Assembly: GCA_015183035.1 (NCBI GenBank)
Contig: JACZZP010000015.1
Location: 496,001 to 560,000, forward strand
DNA from: Meloidogyne chitwoodi
Taxonomy: Eukaryota; Nematoda; Chromadorea; Rhabditida; Meloidogynidae
Length of the DNA: 64,000 nucleotides
Reading direction: 5' to 3'
The position numbers were made by a program, and so were the translations under genes. Of the stretch, positions 1 through 11,390 are shown piece after piece; within the stretch, counting starts at the first letter, position 1; each line of letters starts with the position of its first letter. Under the pieces are notes generated by a model. It saw nothing but the letters and a program-made list of their open reading frames with translations. It searched no databases and was not told where the DNA came from.

Positions 1-582
1 TTGATCTTTTTTCGTAAAGTGAATAATCGCTTACGGGGAGTCAATCTTGTTCCAGATAATTAATGAGAAAACAACTTATTTAATTTCATTTAATATTTAA
101 TTATTTATTAAAACATTAAAAAACTTAGTTGTTTTTAACAAAAAATAAAATAAGGATCATTATTAGTTAACAATAAAATAAAAATTTTAAAATTAACATC
201 TTTTAATTAAATTAATTTTATTAAAAAAATCATATATTTAATTCCATAAGTCTCTTCCAAATAATAAAAGTATATATTGAAATACCTAAAAATATACTAA
301 TTTTCAATTATTTTTTATTTTTAAAATGGCAAAAAGGAGATAGTATTTTAATCAAAATAGATATACCTAATAATTAACTTTTAACTAAATACAAAGCAAA
401 AATAAAAATAAATTATTCAGTAAATCTCCCAATTTTAGCTTATATCTTTTTAAGACAATTATTTAATTTTAAGCCAAAATATTCAAAAATAAATCATTAA
501 ATTTACCCCAAAATGCTTTTTTAAATAATATAATTTCTAATAAAAATAGATTAAAATAAAGGAAATATTTATATTTTTTTAC

Positions 583-1562
583 CTGATTTAACATTTTTAT
601 TACTTTATCAAAAAATTCATAAAAATATTCTCCAAAATTTAGAATAACAGGGCCATCATCATTATTTGAATTTTTTAAATTTATTAAAGGTTCATACGTC
701 TCACAAAATAAATTTTGTGAATTTAAAGTAATTATTTGATTTGTTTCAACCCAAATAAAATCAATTGTTTTATTGTCATTAATTGAGTTTTTCTGGAAAA
801 TTAATTTCTTTTTGATTTCTTTATATTAAATATTAATTAAACAATTTCCCCTTATTAAAATATTTTACAAACTTTAAATTCAGTGGATAAACTAATAGAA
901 ACAGAAGTATCCTGTTGTTCATTTTTATGAACATTATGAATACAATAATTCTTTTTTTCTTCTTCTTTTTTAGTTAAATTGTTATTATTTTTATTATTAT
1001 TTTCCTTAATTATCTCTTCTTTTTCTTCTTCTTTTTCTATTAAATTATTTTTTTTATTTTCTGTGAATAGATTAATTGTTTTATTTTCTACTTGTTTTAC
1101 TTCCTTTTGCTTTAAATTGACTTGAACATTTCTGTTATTAAAAATAAAAATTAATTAATAAAAATAATTATTTAATATTATAAGAATTATGGAATTCCAA
1201 TCAAAAATATTTTGAAATTAAAAAATAAAATAAAAAGAACCCCCAATTAATATTACTAAAACAGTAAATTAAAAACAAAACTTAGAAGATGAACTTTGTT
1301 TTGTTGAAATAATTAATTTGCTAAGGTTAATAATTCTGTTTTGTTTATTTAATCTTTTTATATCATTTCTATCAATTTGAAATTGACTTTTTAATTTAAA
1401 AACTTTCTCTTGAAATTTTTTTAATTTTAAATTTTGTCGTTGTGGTTTTTTGTTGAATTTTAATTTTTTTTTCATTTTTTTCATTTTTTTCATTTTTTTA
1501 AATTTTATTAAGCTAAAAAATAAATAAAATAATTTAAAAAAATTAAGAACAGAATTATTCAT
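583..1562 (-). CDS. Unrecognised Lys/Asn-rich protein, 5' part of a gene running off the left edge
   Basis: I do not recognise this protein. Three exons join in phase on the minus strand: 1562-1282, 1131-873 and 792-583, each bounded by an AG acceptor and GT donor (the donors are GTTTTG, GTTTGT and GTAAAA). The start ATG at 1562 opens a hydrophobic stretch (about residues 5-19) that could be a signal anchor. A very basic MKKMKKMKKK run and a Lys/Gln-rich segment follow. Exon 2 is Glu/Lys/Asn-rich low complexity. Exon 3 is more ordinary (IDFIWVETNQ, GPVILNFGEYFYEFFDKV) and is the best evidence that this is a real gene. The last donor at 582/581 implies further exons to the left; I could not place one with confidence in 1-560. 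The function is unknown. Confidence 0.55.
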
Positions 1563-3064
1563 TTTATTTATTTATTGATTAAAAGTCTGACTAACCAGAA
1601 AAAAATGTTGAGAAAATAAAAAAAAATAAAAAAATATTTTAAAAAATAAAATAAATATATTATTTAACATTTGTTTATGAGAGAAAAAAGGAAGAGGATT
1701 TTATAAGAAAAAAGAGAACGATAAAAAAGTAAAATTTATTTTTTAAAAATAATTTTTCTGAATTTTAGTTATATAAAATATAGTATATAAATTTAATTAT
1801 TTAAAAAATCAATTTAAATTTATTTTTGATTTTTTTCTTTTTTTATTGCGCAATTAAAGAGTAAATTTAACGTTTTTGACTTGGAAAAAGACTATAAATA
1901 AATAAATTAGGTTTAAATTAATTATTTTATTATAAATTTAATTATTCCACATATCTAACTCTCATTTTTCTTTTTTAAATATTTTTTATTATTTTAAATT
2001 AAATTTTGAATAAAAAAAATATAAAAATTTATTATATAAATATAATTTAACAAAAATAAAATTAAAAAAATATAAACAAAAAATATGTATTAAAATTAAA
2101 GAATCATTAAAATTGAAATAAATATTTTAAAAAGAATATATTTTCTAATTAACACACTCTAATTATTTTGACACATTATTTGCCCTAATATACATACAAG
2201 GAAAAAATCCTTTTTTTTCAAAGAATATCTAAAAATTAATTAGAGCGTTTTAATTAGAAAAAATAAATTAAAAAATTTATTTTATATTTACAATTAAATT
2301 TTTTAAAGTATAATTTGATTGAAGAAAAAATAAAAGAAGAGAACAATACATTAAAAAAAGAAACAAAAAATTAAAAAATAATTTAAAAAAAAATTTATTT
2401 TAAATTATAGGTGTTAAAAGAAGGATTCTTTTTTGTTAAAAAAAGATTAAATTAATTTTTTATTTAATATTTTAAATACCTAATTTTAAAACAAAGAGGG
2501 AACACCATACCATATATGTTGGAAGCAGTGCTTGGAACTTTTTTGTATACTCGTACTTACTAAGTCTCTTCAGAGCGACTGTGATAAAGGCCACTCTCTC
2601 ATGTGATAAAGACGCAGAAATTGTGTACAGTTCTGGAAAAGAGCAGGTCATTTGACGTTTCTCTGACCTCAACTATCCACTGGTTAGTTTTTCTGCTTCT
2701 TTATCAACGAGAGAGTGGTCTTTATCACAGGCGCTCTGAAGAGACTTAGTAAGTCAAATTAATAAAATAAAAAAACAAATAAAATGTTTATAAATAAAAA
2801 AGTTGGGAAATAACCCGTTCAAATACTACTACTACTATTTACTATTTATAATTTATTAAAATTATTTTGAGAAAAATCTCTTTTAAATTTTCTTCAAAAT
2901 TATGTAATAGTAATAAATCGAAAAAGTGATCTATAATATAAAAAGATTAAAAATTTAAATATTTAATTTTTTAATTTCTTCCATTTTTTAAACCTTTCCC
3001 AAAAAAAATATAATAATTTTTAATATTTTTTTATAAAAAGGTCACTTTTTAAAAAATAATTAAT
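1563..3064. other. Intergenic AT-rich spacer
   Basis: This stretch lies between the left-edge gene and the 3' end of syg-1. It is almost pure A/T with homopolymer runs. The only structured part is the foldback element at 2555-2754. I see no coding potential in it. Confidence 0.6.
2555..2754. mobile_element. MITE-like foldback, family C copy 1
   Basis: The ends are inverted copies of a unit beginning ACTTACTAAGTCTCTTC and continuing through a GTGATAAAG..CCACTCTCTC segment. The arm is about 45 bp with imperfect extension inward. The same arms and the same internal segment (with ACAGTTCTGGAAAAGAGCAG) recur at 15451-15704 in the opposite orientation. There is no coding capacity, so it is a non-autonomous DNA-transposon derivative. 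Confidence 0.8.
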
Positions 3065-6000
3065 TTAAACATGAGTAGAATTTCTTGATATTGATCTTTC
3101 TAAACAATTAATATTATTATTATTTAAATTATTATTTAAATTAATTCCAACAATTAAAGGAGAATCTTCATTATTATTTTTTGGAGGAGATATTGATGAA
3201 CATTTATTGCCAATAATTTCACCAAAATAAGAAGAAGAATTATTTAAATAATTATTATTAGGTGAATTAGTAGTAAATTGTAAACGAGGAATACCACAAT
3301 TATTATTTAATAAATAATTATTATTTTTATTATTATTGGTTATTTGTTGTTGTTGTTGATAATCAAAAGATGTTACTTAAATATTTTTTTAATTTTAATT
3401 AAATATCTAATTTATTTATAAAAAAATATTTTTTTATTAATTTATTTTTTATCAGTGAGACTTTTTCAGTTATGCGCACAAATGTCCGCGCAAGTTTTTT
3501 TTTGTCCGCAACTTTTATTTATTTATTTTTTATTTATTCAGAAGGCATAAAATAAAAAAACTTTGCTAAAATATAACAAATCCATCAACTTTATTAATTT
3601 ATTTTTTAATAATTCCTTTGAGAAAAAATATTATTACTTGCGGACAGAACTTGCGGACATTTGCACAAATAACGGAAAAGTACCTTTTTTAATAATTTTA
3701 TTTTTTGTGAATAAATGGGATGTTTAATTAAGGTAAATGTCCAGTTGATGTCCTACCTGTCCGCAAAGAGAATTCGCTCTTTTCTTTCCTTCTCTTGCAT
3801 TTTTGGCGTTAGGAGAAGTGCACGCTTATTTTTCCTTCTCCGCTGTAATATGCCTTTTGGCACTTTGAAAGAAAGGGATAAAATAATTAAAATTAATTAA
3901 TAATAATTCGAATACTCAACAGATCGAGGCTTTTTGGAATAGATTAAGATTCAGAATTGTCCATCAGATAAGAATTACAGAAACTGAATTACCTAATTAT
4001 TTGTCCTTTTACTCGTTCTTATCCCTTCATTATAATCCCATTAAAGGTTGTTATCTACCTGATCTTCTAGAAATATATTTTAGAATTTTGTCCCAAATTT
4101 ATGTTCTTTGATTATTAATCTTTGTTCACTTTATTATTAATTAATTTTAATTATTTTATCCCTTTCTTTCAAAGTGCCAAAAGGCATATTACAGCGGAGA
4201 AGGAAAAATAAGCGTGCACTTCTCCTAACGCCAAAAATGCAAGAGAAGGAAAGAAAAGAGCGAATTCTCTTTGCGGACAGGTGGGACATCAACTGGACAT
4301 TTACCTTTAATTAAAATATCTTTCTATCTTATTTTTATTTTTTAAATAATTAAAAAAAAACTTTCTCTCTTCTACTAACTAACATTGCATAGTAGAAGGG
4401 CAATAACCTCCAATAATATTATTATTATTATTAAAATTAGTAGAAGCACTACTTCTTTTTCCATTATTATTATTTTGTTGTTGTTCAAATATTAAATTAT
4501 TATTATTATTTTCTTCACAAAAATAACCACAATTTCCATTACCACCATAAAGTTGTTGTTCAAATAATATTTGTTGTTGTTGAGAATCTAACATTTCAGT
4601 TGTTGTAAAATGATGATGAATATTATTATTTCCACCATTTTGAAGAGAAGAAGAATATTGTTGTTGTTGTTGTTCTGAAGTAATTCCCCCATCATTATTA
4701 TTATAAAAATATTGTTGAGGATAGGGAGGAGTGCCACAACTTTCACTTGCTGTCATTCCATCTACTGGTTCACATTTTACTTTAAATTTATTTATTTAAT
4801 ATTTTTTGGTTAAATTTAAGCAAAAAAAAAAATGACAAAAAAATCCAAAAAAATGCAAAAATTTGACTAAAAATTTCAAAAATTAAAAATCAAAATATAA
4901 AAATTACAAAAAATATTATTATAATATTTTCTAAATTTATAGCAATTTATCTGCTATAAAGTTAAAAGAGTATTTAACATATTTATTCCTAACAATTTTA
5001 ATTTAAAATTATTCGAATTTTAGATTTTTTCAAAATATTCAAATAAACTTTATTGTAAATTTAGGACTTTTTGGCATTGAATTGTTGATTTGTTAATTTT
5101 CTTGACATTTTTAATTTATAAATAATTTTATTTTGTCATTTATTATTTTTCTTTTTACCAGAAATAGAACCACCATTTGGATAACTACTTTGATTTGACA
5201 TTTTTGAATGTCCAAATCTTCTATTACAACAACAACAACTTCTCCAAAAAAGCCAAACAAGTATTAAAAGAAATAAAATAGCAAAAACACAAAAAAGTGC
5301 AGAGCCAAGAACTATGCGTAATTGAAAAGGCATTTCTCTCCATTGAGACTCTAAAATGTGTTAAAAAATCAATTTTAATTTTTTTAAATAATTTTAAAAA
5401 ATAGAGAAAAGATTCAAAATTCTCAAAATTATATTTATTCCAATTTATCTTAACCTATTTATTAAAATAAATAAAATTAAACTACTTAATAACCCAAAAC
5501 TAACGGTACACTTTTTTTGACCATAACTTTATTTATACTTAATATTTTTAAATAATTTAATATTCAATTTGTAGGCCATACAATTCTCTATAAGTTCATC
5601 TTTATTTTATTTTAAAAGAATAATTTTAAATAAAGTTATGATAAAAAAACTAAGTTCAATTTTATAGGGTAACCACGTATACTATAAAAAGGTTTTATTT
5701 TAAAATTAAAAAAAAAAGTTTATTTTTTCAACCTTTCTTCAGTCAAAAGTAAAAAAATAATTTACCAATTTTATCAAAAATTCCAAGTAAACGAAAATCT
5801 TTTTGTTCCCAAATAATTCCATATTCATTACGTGCAGAACAATTCCATAACCCCAAATCCTGTTCAACAAAATCAAAAATTGTCATTTTTGAAATTAATT
5901 CAAATTTTCCCAATTTTTCATCTTTGACTTGAAAACGATTTTTATTATTATTTGATTCTTTTATATTTACATCCATTCTTTGATTATTATGAAACCATTG

Positions 6001-9000
6001 AATATTAATTGGTAATACACGAGATTGTACCTTAATTTAATTATTATTTCTTTTTTTTTAAATTAATTAATTATTTTTTAATAAAATTAAGAGATTAATA
6101 AAGCTAGAATAATCGCTCAGAATTTTAAAAAATTTAAAAAAAAATTTAAAAAAAAATTATTTTTTACCTCACAAATTAGGGTAATATCTGTTCCACTTTC
6201 CGAAAGAGAATATTCAAGAAATTTGACTTTTGGAGGTCCTTTTAAATATAATTGATGATATAACGTTTTTGAAGGAAAGTCTTCCACTCCAGCAATACAC
6301 TTAAATTTAATAAAATTAAATATTTAAGGGGAACTTTCTATTTTTATTATTTTATTAAAAATAGTCTCTGGAGCTTTATTTTAACCCTAAAAGAAGAATT
6401 TATTTGGAACTTTATTTTAATTGACAACCCATTTATTCGCAGAATATATTTTACACTCAAAAATTAATTAAATAATAAAATATTTTTGCGAATAAATGGG
6501 GTGTTTAACTAAAGTATTTATAATATAAAAGTTTACTTTATTTAAGAGAACTTAATTTAAGGGAGAAAATTTATTTTTAGAAAATTAGGTAATTTAAAAA
6601 AATTAAAATAAAATAAATATTAATTACCCTATATTCTCCTTCTTCCCAATCTTGTGCATTTTTGATAGTAAAACTTAAAAAAAGTTAAAAAAATATATTA
6701 TACAAAATTAATTAATTAAAATACAAACTTTTCTCCTTCATGAATATAAGTGTCCTGTTCCCTTCCATGATACCAACGAATAATAGGCGTTGGATTGCCT
6801 AGAACCTAAAAAAAAAGAAAAATTTTAAAAATTTAAATTTTATAAATTTAAAAATACCTCGCATTGAAAAGTAGTTTCTGAACCTCTTTCAACTATTTTT
6901 GTTTGATTAGTGGACATAAAACGGGGACCAACTAGAAAAAATAATTTAATTTAAAAAAATAATAATTTTTGCTTAATATATATTTTTTTAAATTAAAATA
7001 AATAAATATAAATTAAAAAATAATATTTTCTTACAAGAAATGTTTAATTGATATATAGCACTTCCAAAACCAACAGAATTTTCTACTGTACAATTAACAT
7101 TTTTAAGATGGTCGTTGAATCGAAGAGAGTTAATTGAGACACGCTTAAATAAATTAATTTTTAATTTATTTGGTAAACGTCCCATTTATTCGCAGGAAAT
7201 TATTTTTCATTTTTGCGCGTAAAATATTTTCTAGCGAATAAGTGGGATGTTTAATTAAATTAGACTGTCAATTAGAATAAAAATTTTTTTTTTTAAATTA
7301 TTTTTTAAATTATTTACATTATTTGAAATTAATCCCAATCGTTTAGGCTCTCCTTCCCATCTCCAAATATATTTTAAATCTTCATTTGGCCTTGAATCGC
7401 TTCTACAAAATAAATTAATTGAACCAGATTCTCTTATCTGAAATTTAAAAAAAATTTGATAAATCTTTTCGGAACTTTTTAAAGTTAAACACCCCATTTA
7501 TTCGCAAAAATATTTTTTTCTTCAATTCGTTTTTAAGTTATACTCTTTTAATAATTTTATTTGTTATATTTTGCGAATAAATGGGGCGTTCACTTATTTA
7601 AAAGTTGTTTAATTTATATTTTCAATTAATAATTTTATTTAAAACTTTTAATGGTACTTGTCGGTTATGCCACACCCCCTAGTTCGGTGCCAAAATTTGA
7701 GTGTCAAACAAATACTTTTAATTCATTAATATTTAAATTATGTTGGTGGAATATATTCTCTAATCGTACAGTTTTGGAAAAACTTTGCAGCATTTGCTTC
7801 ATCAGGACTTTCTATCATTAGTATGTCGTATTTATAAGGCATTTTAATTTGATTATTTTTTATTTAATTTTATATGTATATTTTATTAATTTGTTTATAT
7901 ACTTGCTTAACAACCAACAAACATAAAAAAAACATCAAAAATGCGGATTATAATTTAAATATTAATGAATTAAAAGTATTAGTTTGACACTCAAATTTTG
8001 GCACCGAACTGGGGGGGGTGTGGCATAACCGACAAGTACCCTTTTAATAATTAATTAACATATTTAGGTAATTTTAAATAAATATTTATATTTATACCTT
8101 TCCATTTTCTTCTTCATTTTCAATTTCAATTAAAACCTTTGGTGGGTAAAAAACATCAAGAGAAATACTAGCACTTTTTGAATCTTTTCCATAAGCTTCA
8201 TGTGTTGCCATACAAACTAAAAAATGTCCGTTATCATCACGAGAAGGTGAAAAACTAAATTATAATTAATTTATTAATTTAATTAAAAATATAAAAAATA
8301 CTTTAAATGACTTATCACAGTGTAAAGTTGACTATCACCATCTAAATCTCTAAATTCTGATATGTTGGCAATTAGACGTCTTAAACGGGAATGTCGTAAT
8401 GGATGTGCAGCAGAGGGAAAGGGCACTATAAATTTTCAAATAAAAATTAAAAATTTTTTTAATAAAATTACTCTCCTTTTAAAGGCATTTTTGGATATAG
8501 GGACAATAAAGGGGTTAAGGACACCCAAAGAATTTTTAATTAAATTATCTCCCAAAAAATTGTGATAAAATAAACATCGTTTATAAAGACAACTTCGAGA
8601 TGGTCGTCCTTATAATGAAAGTTTAAACTTGGGTTTGTCTACTTTAGGTAAACACCCCATTTATTCGCAAGAAAATATTTAATTTCTTAAAGTCAATTTT
8701 ATAAAAAAATTTTTGCGAATAAATGGGGTGTACACACCTAAAGTAAAACTACTCACTCTTACCTCTATTTTGATGTCTAAAAGGTATTGTTGTTGCTGTT
8801 GTCTCAATATCATTATTAATAATATAAGCAAGTATTCTCTTAGCTTGCCAATCTTCAGCTAAAACCCAATTAATCTGTGCCGGTGGCCTTCCTCCACGAC
8901 TCTGACAGCTAATTAAAAGGGGATGACCTTCAGTGGCAGCAATTTGATTAAATTGTCCAATTAATTGTTGATTTTTATTATTTAAAGTTAATCCTCCCCC

Positions 9001-11390
9001 AACAATTGATTCGCCAATTAATAAAGGTAATTTTGGTTCAACTAAATAATTTAAATAAATTAAAGAAATAAAAAAGAATTAAAAAAAAACCAATAATTGT
9101 TAAATGTGCTTTTTTCGAAAGTTTAGGTAATTCATCATCTGTAGGAGAAACTTGACACTAAAAAATTAAAAAATAATTTTTTTATCAATTTTTTAAGTAA
9201 ATAATATTTTTAGAAAATTTAATTAAATTTATAAAGAAATTAGTTCCCTTAGAATTCAGGGGAGTCATTAAATAATTTTATTTTTAATTTAAAAATTAAA
9301 ATTATTTTAAATATATTAAAAGAAGGATATATCTAATAAATATTTTTATTTTTTTAAAATTCAATTTTAAATATTTTTAAATATTTTATTGAGTAAAAAG
9401 GACATCAACACATCCCTTTAATAAAAATAATTTTTATTTTTTATTAAAATAAAATTTAAAAAATAAATAAAAAAATTACTCTATAATCATCATCATCAGC
9501 AAGGGAAACATTTTTTATTTGAAGATGAAATTCACCTTCATTAATATTACCAACCATTGACAAACGTTCTAATTTTAATTAAATTTAATTTTTTTTAGTT
9601 TTTTAAAATTAAAATAAAATATTAAAATTTAAATTAAATTTAAAAAAAAATAATAATTAAAAATTAAATAAAAATAAATTTAAATTATACCAAAAAAAGG
9701 CATATCTCTTTTATGTCCTAATCCAAATTCTCCTTTCATCCAATAAACATGTCCTTTCTAAAAAAATAAAAATTAATATTTTTTTATATTCTAAATTCCC
9801 GTATTTTCTAATTTAATAATTTTAGTTGATTTTATTATTTTTTAATTTTATATTTTATATTTTTTTTAATTTATAGAACTTAAGTATATATAAATTAAGT
9901 ATAGGTAAACACCCCATTTATTCGCAAGAAAATATTTTACACAAAAAATATTTTTGATAAAAAATATTTTCTTGCGAATAAATGGGATGAATAAATAAAT
10001 AAAATATAAATTGGAATATTTATTAGAGTTAGGAACGGGATCGGGTCCCGATCCCGTTTCCCGATTTCCCGATCCCTTTTCCCGGTTTTTTTGAGAAACC
10101 GGGATGAAAACGGGATCGGGAATACCCGGTTTTCCCGGTTCGGGTCCCGGCCGGTCATTAAATTTCCAATTCCCGGTCATTTTTCCCGGTTTCCCGGTTT
10201 TCCCGGTCGGGACCCGGTGATTTTTGGAACTAGAAAAAAGCGGGAATTCCCGATTTTCCCGGTCCGGGATCCCTCCCGGTCGTTCCATTCTAAAATTTCC
10301 CGATTCCCGATCCCGATTTTTACAAAATTCCTAACTCTAATATTTATGTTAAATGTCATAATGTCAATTACAGTAATTTTATAATTTTTAAATATTATTA
10401 AATAAATAAATAAATGATTGATTTTGATGAATTAAAGAGAAAAGATTTACAATTATTTATTTTTTATTTATTTTTGCGGTAATTATATAATAATATTATT
10501 TTATTTATTTTTTGATTTATTAGAAAAAATGCCGTTGACAGAAAGGAGAGAAAAAAAAAGAAAAAAAGATTAATTTTTTATATGCTCTTTTTTGATGTTT
10601 TTTTATAAAAAATAAATAAATAAATGAAGGATTAATTTTTTTATTAAAATAAAAATTGATAAAATCTAACTTTTTTAAAAAAAAGAGAACTAACTACAAA
10701 AGTATTTTTATTTAAATATTTTTATTTTTTAATCATAAGTTGATATATATATTTAATTATTTTTAGATTTTTTTTAATATTTTTAAAGCAAAAAAAAATT
10801 AAAATAATTTTAGGAGTAATAAAATAGAAAAAAATAAATAAATATAAATTAACAAAAGACAAATGAGAATAAAATTAAAATAAATTTTTTTAATTAATTT
10901 AAGGTGAAAAATAAATACAAAATATTGTTTTAAAATAAAAAATAAATCTAAAATATTTATAATTTTTTTTAATAGAAGAAAAAAATAAAAAGGAAAATAA
11001 AGATGAAGGAATAAAAAAAAAATAAATATAAATTAATTAATTCTTTGTGAAGAATTCCTATTTTTTAAATTCCCAAAATAAAAAAAAATATTAAAATAAT
11101 TAAATTAATTTATTAAAAATAATTAAATTAATTTATTAAAAATAATTAAATAATTTATTAAAAATAATTTAAAATTTAATTAATTAATTTAATAAAATTA
11201 CTTGATTTTTAATTTTACATTTAAGTAAAATAGTTTCCCCAATTCTGGCTACAGTATCTTCTGGTTCTTCAATAATTATTTGTTCAGAATTAATTAAAAT
11301 AATTAGAATATTTAAAATTAAATAAATTAAAAAATTAAAAATATAAATTATTAGTTTTTGTTGTTTTTTGTTATTATTTAAATAATTCAT
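3065..11390 (-). CDS. syg-1: SYG-1/Kirrel (Neph)-type immunoglobulin cell-adhesion receptor
   Basis: Type I membrane adhesion protein of the SYG-1/Kirrel/Roughest family, known for synaptic partner recognition. Seventeen exons join in phase to 897 aa: 11390-11202, 9757-9691, 9568-9480, 9157-9091, 9041-8763, 8425-8302, 8254-8098, 7437-7318, 7143-7035, 6931-6858, 6805-6729, 6673-6628, 6299-6168, 6030-5766, 5350-5159, 4779-4384, 3375-3065. A signal peptide is followed by five Ig domains at roughly 30-137, 138-323, 324-400, 401-482 and 483-598. Ig hallmarks include DDDDYRCQV, FLVCMATHE, NVNCTVENSVG and LGLWNCSARNEYG. One membrane span lies at about 609-631. The roughly 265-residue tail contains VKCEPVDGM, long Gln/Asn runs, and ends in THV, the PDZ-binding terminus of the family. 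The poly-Asn/Gln tail is the divergent part. Two introns hold large foldbacks. Identity is strong from order and motifs; the last two exons rest on splice phase alone. Confidence 0.92.
3461..3687. mobile_element. Foldback with GTCCGCAA arms (family E copy 1)
   Basis: An imperfect inverted repeat lies inside the penultimate intron of syg-1. The left arm is CAGTTATGCGCACAAATG then TCCGCGCAAG. The right arm reads, on the other strand, GGTACTTTTCCGTTATTTG then TGCAAATGTCCGCAAG. GGTACTT and GTCCGCAA recur in the elements at 38996, 43963 and 45770. Confidence 0.65.
3726..4314. mobile_element. Foldback element with about 175-bp inverted arms (family B copy 1)
   Basis: Nearly perfect inverted arms at about 3731-3906 and 4133-4311 begin AAGGTAAATGTCCAGTTG and include CTGTCCGCAAAGAG and CACGCTTATTTTTCCTTC. 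The element lies in the last intron of syg-1. A second full copy is at 41791-42362 and a half copy at 63463-63684. The unique centre holds a transposase-like open segment. Confidence 0.85.
3911..4111 (+). pseudogene. Transposase-like relic inside family B foldback
   Basis: The centre of the foldback has an open frame of 66 codons ending at TGA. It begins NTQQIEAFWNRLRFRIVHQ and continues to LSLHYNP and SQIYVL. The N-T-x-x-I-E-x-F-W pattern resembles the block around the last catalytic acidic residue of DDE transposases (I think of Merlin/IS1595-type and related families). This is inference from a short motif. No start codon or earlier domains are present, so it would be a C-terminal fragment left after internal deletion. 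The copy at 41.8 kb keeps the RFGIVRQ region but has lost the IEAFW part. Confidence 0.4.
5505..5665. repeat. Imperfect inverted repeat in a syg-1 intron
   Basis: GACCATAACTTTATTTAT near 5519 pairs with ATAAAGTTATGATAAAAAA near 5629, with weaker pairing outside. The arms of the repeat at 17722-17910 share a similar ATAACTTTA theme. Confidence 0.4.
6424..6504. mobile_element. Short CACCCC/TTCGC hairpin, family A copy 1
   Basis: The left arm AACCCATTTATTCGCAGAA pairs with TTTGCGAATAAATGGGGTG on the right, with an A/T loop of about 40 bp. It lies in a syg-1 intron. Confidence 0.75.
7175..7255. mobile_element. Short CACCCC/TTCGC hairpin, family A copy 2
   Basis: The left arm is AAACGTCCCATTTATTCGC and the right arm GCGAATAAGTGGGATGTTT. 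It lies between two syg-1 Ig-domain exons, abutting the upstream side of the exon that starts at 7143. Confidence 0.75.
7486..7592. mobile_element. Short CACCCC/TTCGC hairpin, family A copy 3
   Basis: AAACACCCCATTTATTCGC pairs with GCGAATAAATGGGGCGTT. It is in the same large syg-1 intron as the element at 7653-8040. Confidence 0.8.
7653..8040. mobile_element. Long-arm foldback (family D) in a syg-1 intron
   Basis: The arms are about 85 bp and almost perfect. They begin GGTACTTGTCGGTTATGCC, include GGTGCCAAAATTTGAGTGTC, and end in ATTAATATTTAAATTA. The unique centre (about 7742-7950) has no long ORF. A poly-G/poly-C length difference separates the arms (CCCCCT against GGGGGGGG). The terminal GGTACTT..GTTATG also appears at 43963. 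Confidence 0.85.
8639..8748. mobile_element. Short CACCCC/TTCGC hairpin, family A copy 4
   Basis: The palindrome extends outward to ACTTTAGGTAAACACCCC on the left and GGGGTGTACACACCTAAAGT on the right. It gives the longest clear terminus for the family. It lies in a syg-1 intron. Confidence 0.8.
9904..9991. mobile_element. Short CACCCC/TTCGC hairpin, family A copy 5
   Basis: GGTAAACACCCCATTTATTC pairs with GCGAATAAATGGGATGA. It lies in the first intron of syg-1, just before the GC-rich element. Confidence 0.8.
10018..10345. mobile_element. GC-rich CCCGG/CCCGA array bounded by TTAGAGTTAGGAA inverted ends
   Basis: This is a GC-rich island in the first syg-1 intron, built of degenerate repeats such as TTTCCCGG, CCCGATCCCG and GGTCCCGG. 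It starts TATTAGAGTTAGGAAC and ends GTTCCTAACTCTAATA-like (TTCCTAACTCTAATA), so the array is framed by inverted termini. ORFs on both strands simply reflect the Pro/Gly-rich repeat. The element at 29068-29174 has a similar CCCGA composition. Confidence 0.7.

Noticed and set aside
1..560. Further exons of the left-edge gene
   Set aside because: Short GT/AG pairs can be found (for example near GTAAGCG at about 35) but none gives a convincing in-phase coding exon.
2472..2672. 66-codon minus-strand ORF
   Set aside because: Covers a family C foldback arm and its flank, with no independent support.
3715..3900. 61-codon ORF
   Set aside because: Lies in the inverted arm of the family B foldback and would exist twice, once on each strand.
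9866..10384. Pro/Gly/Arg-rich ORFs on both strands
   Set aside because: By-products of the GC-rich CCCGG array inside a syg-1 intron; both strands are equally open.
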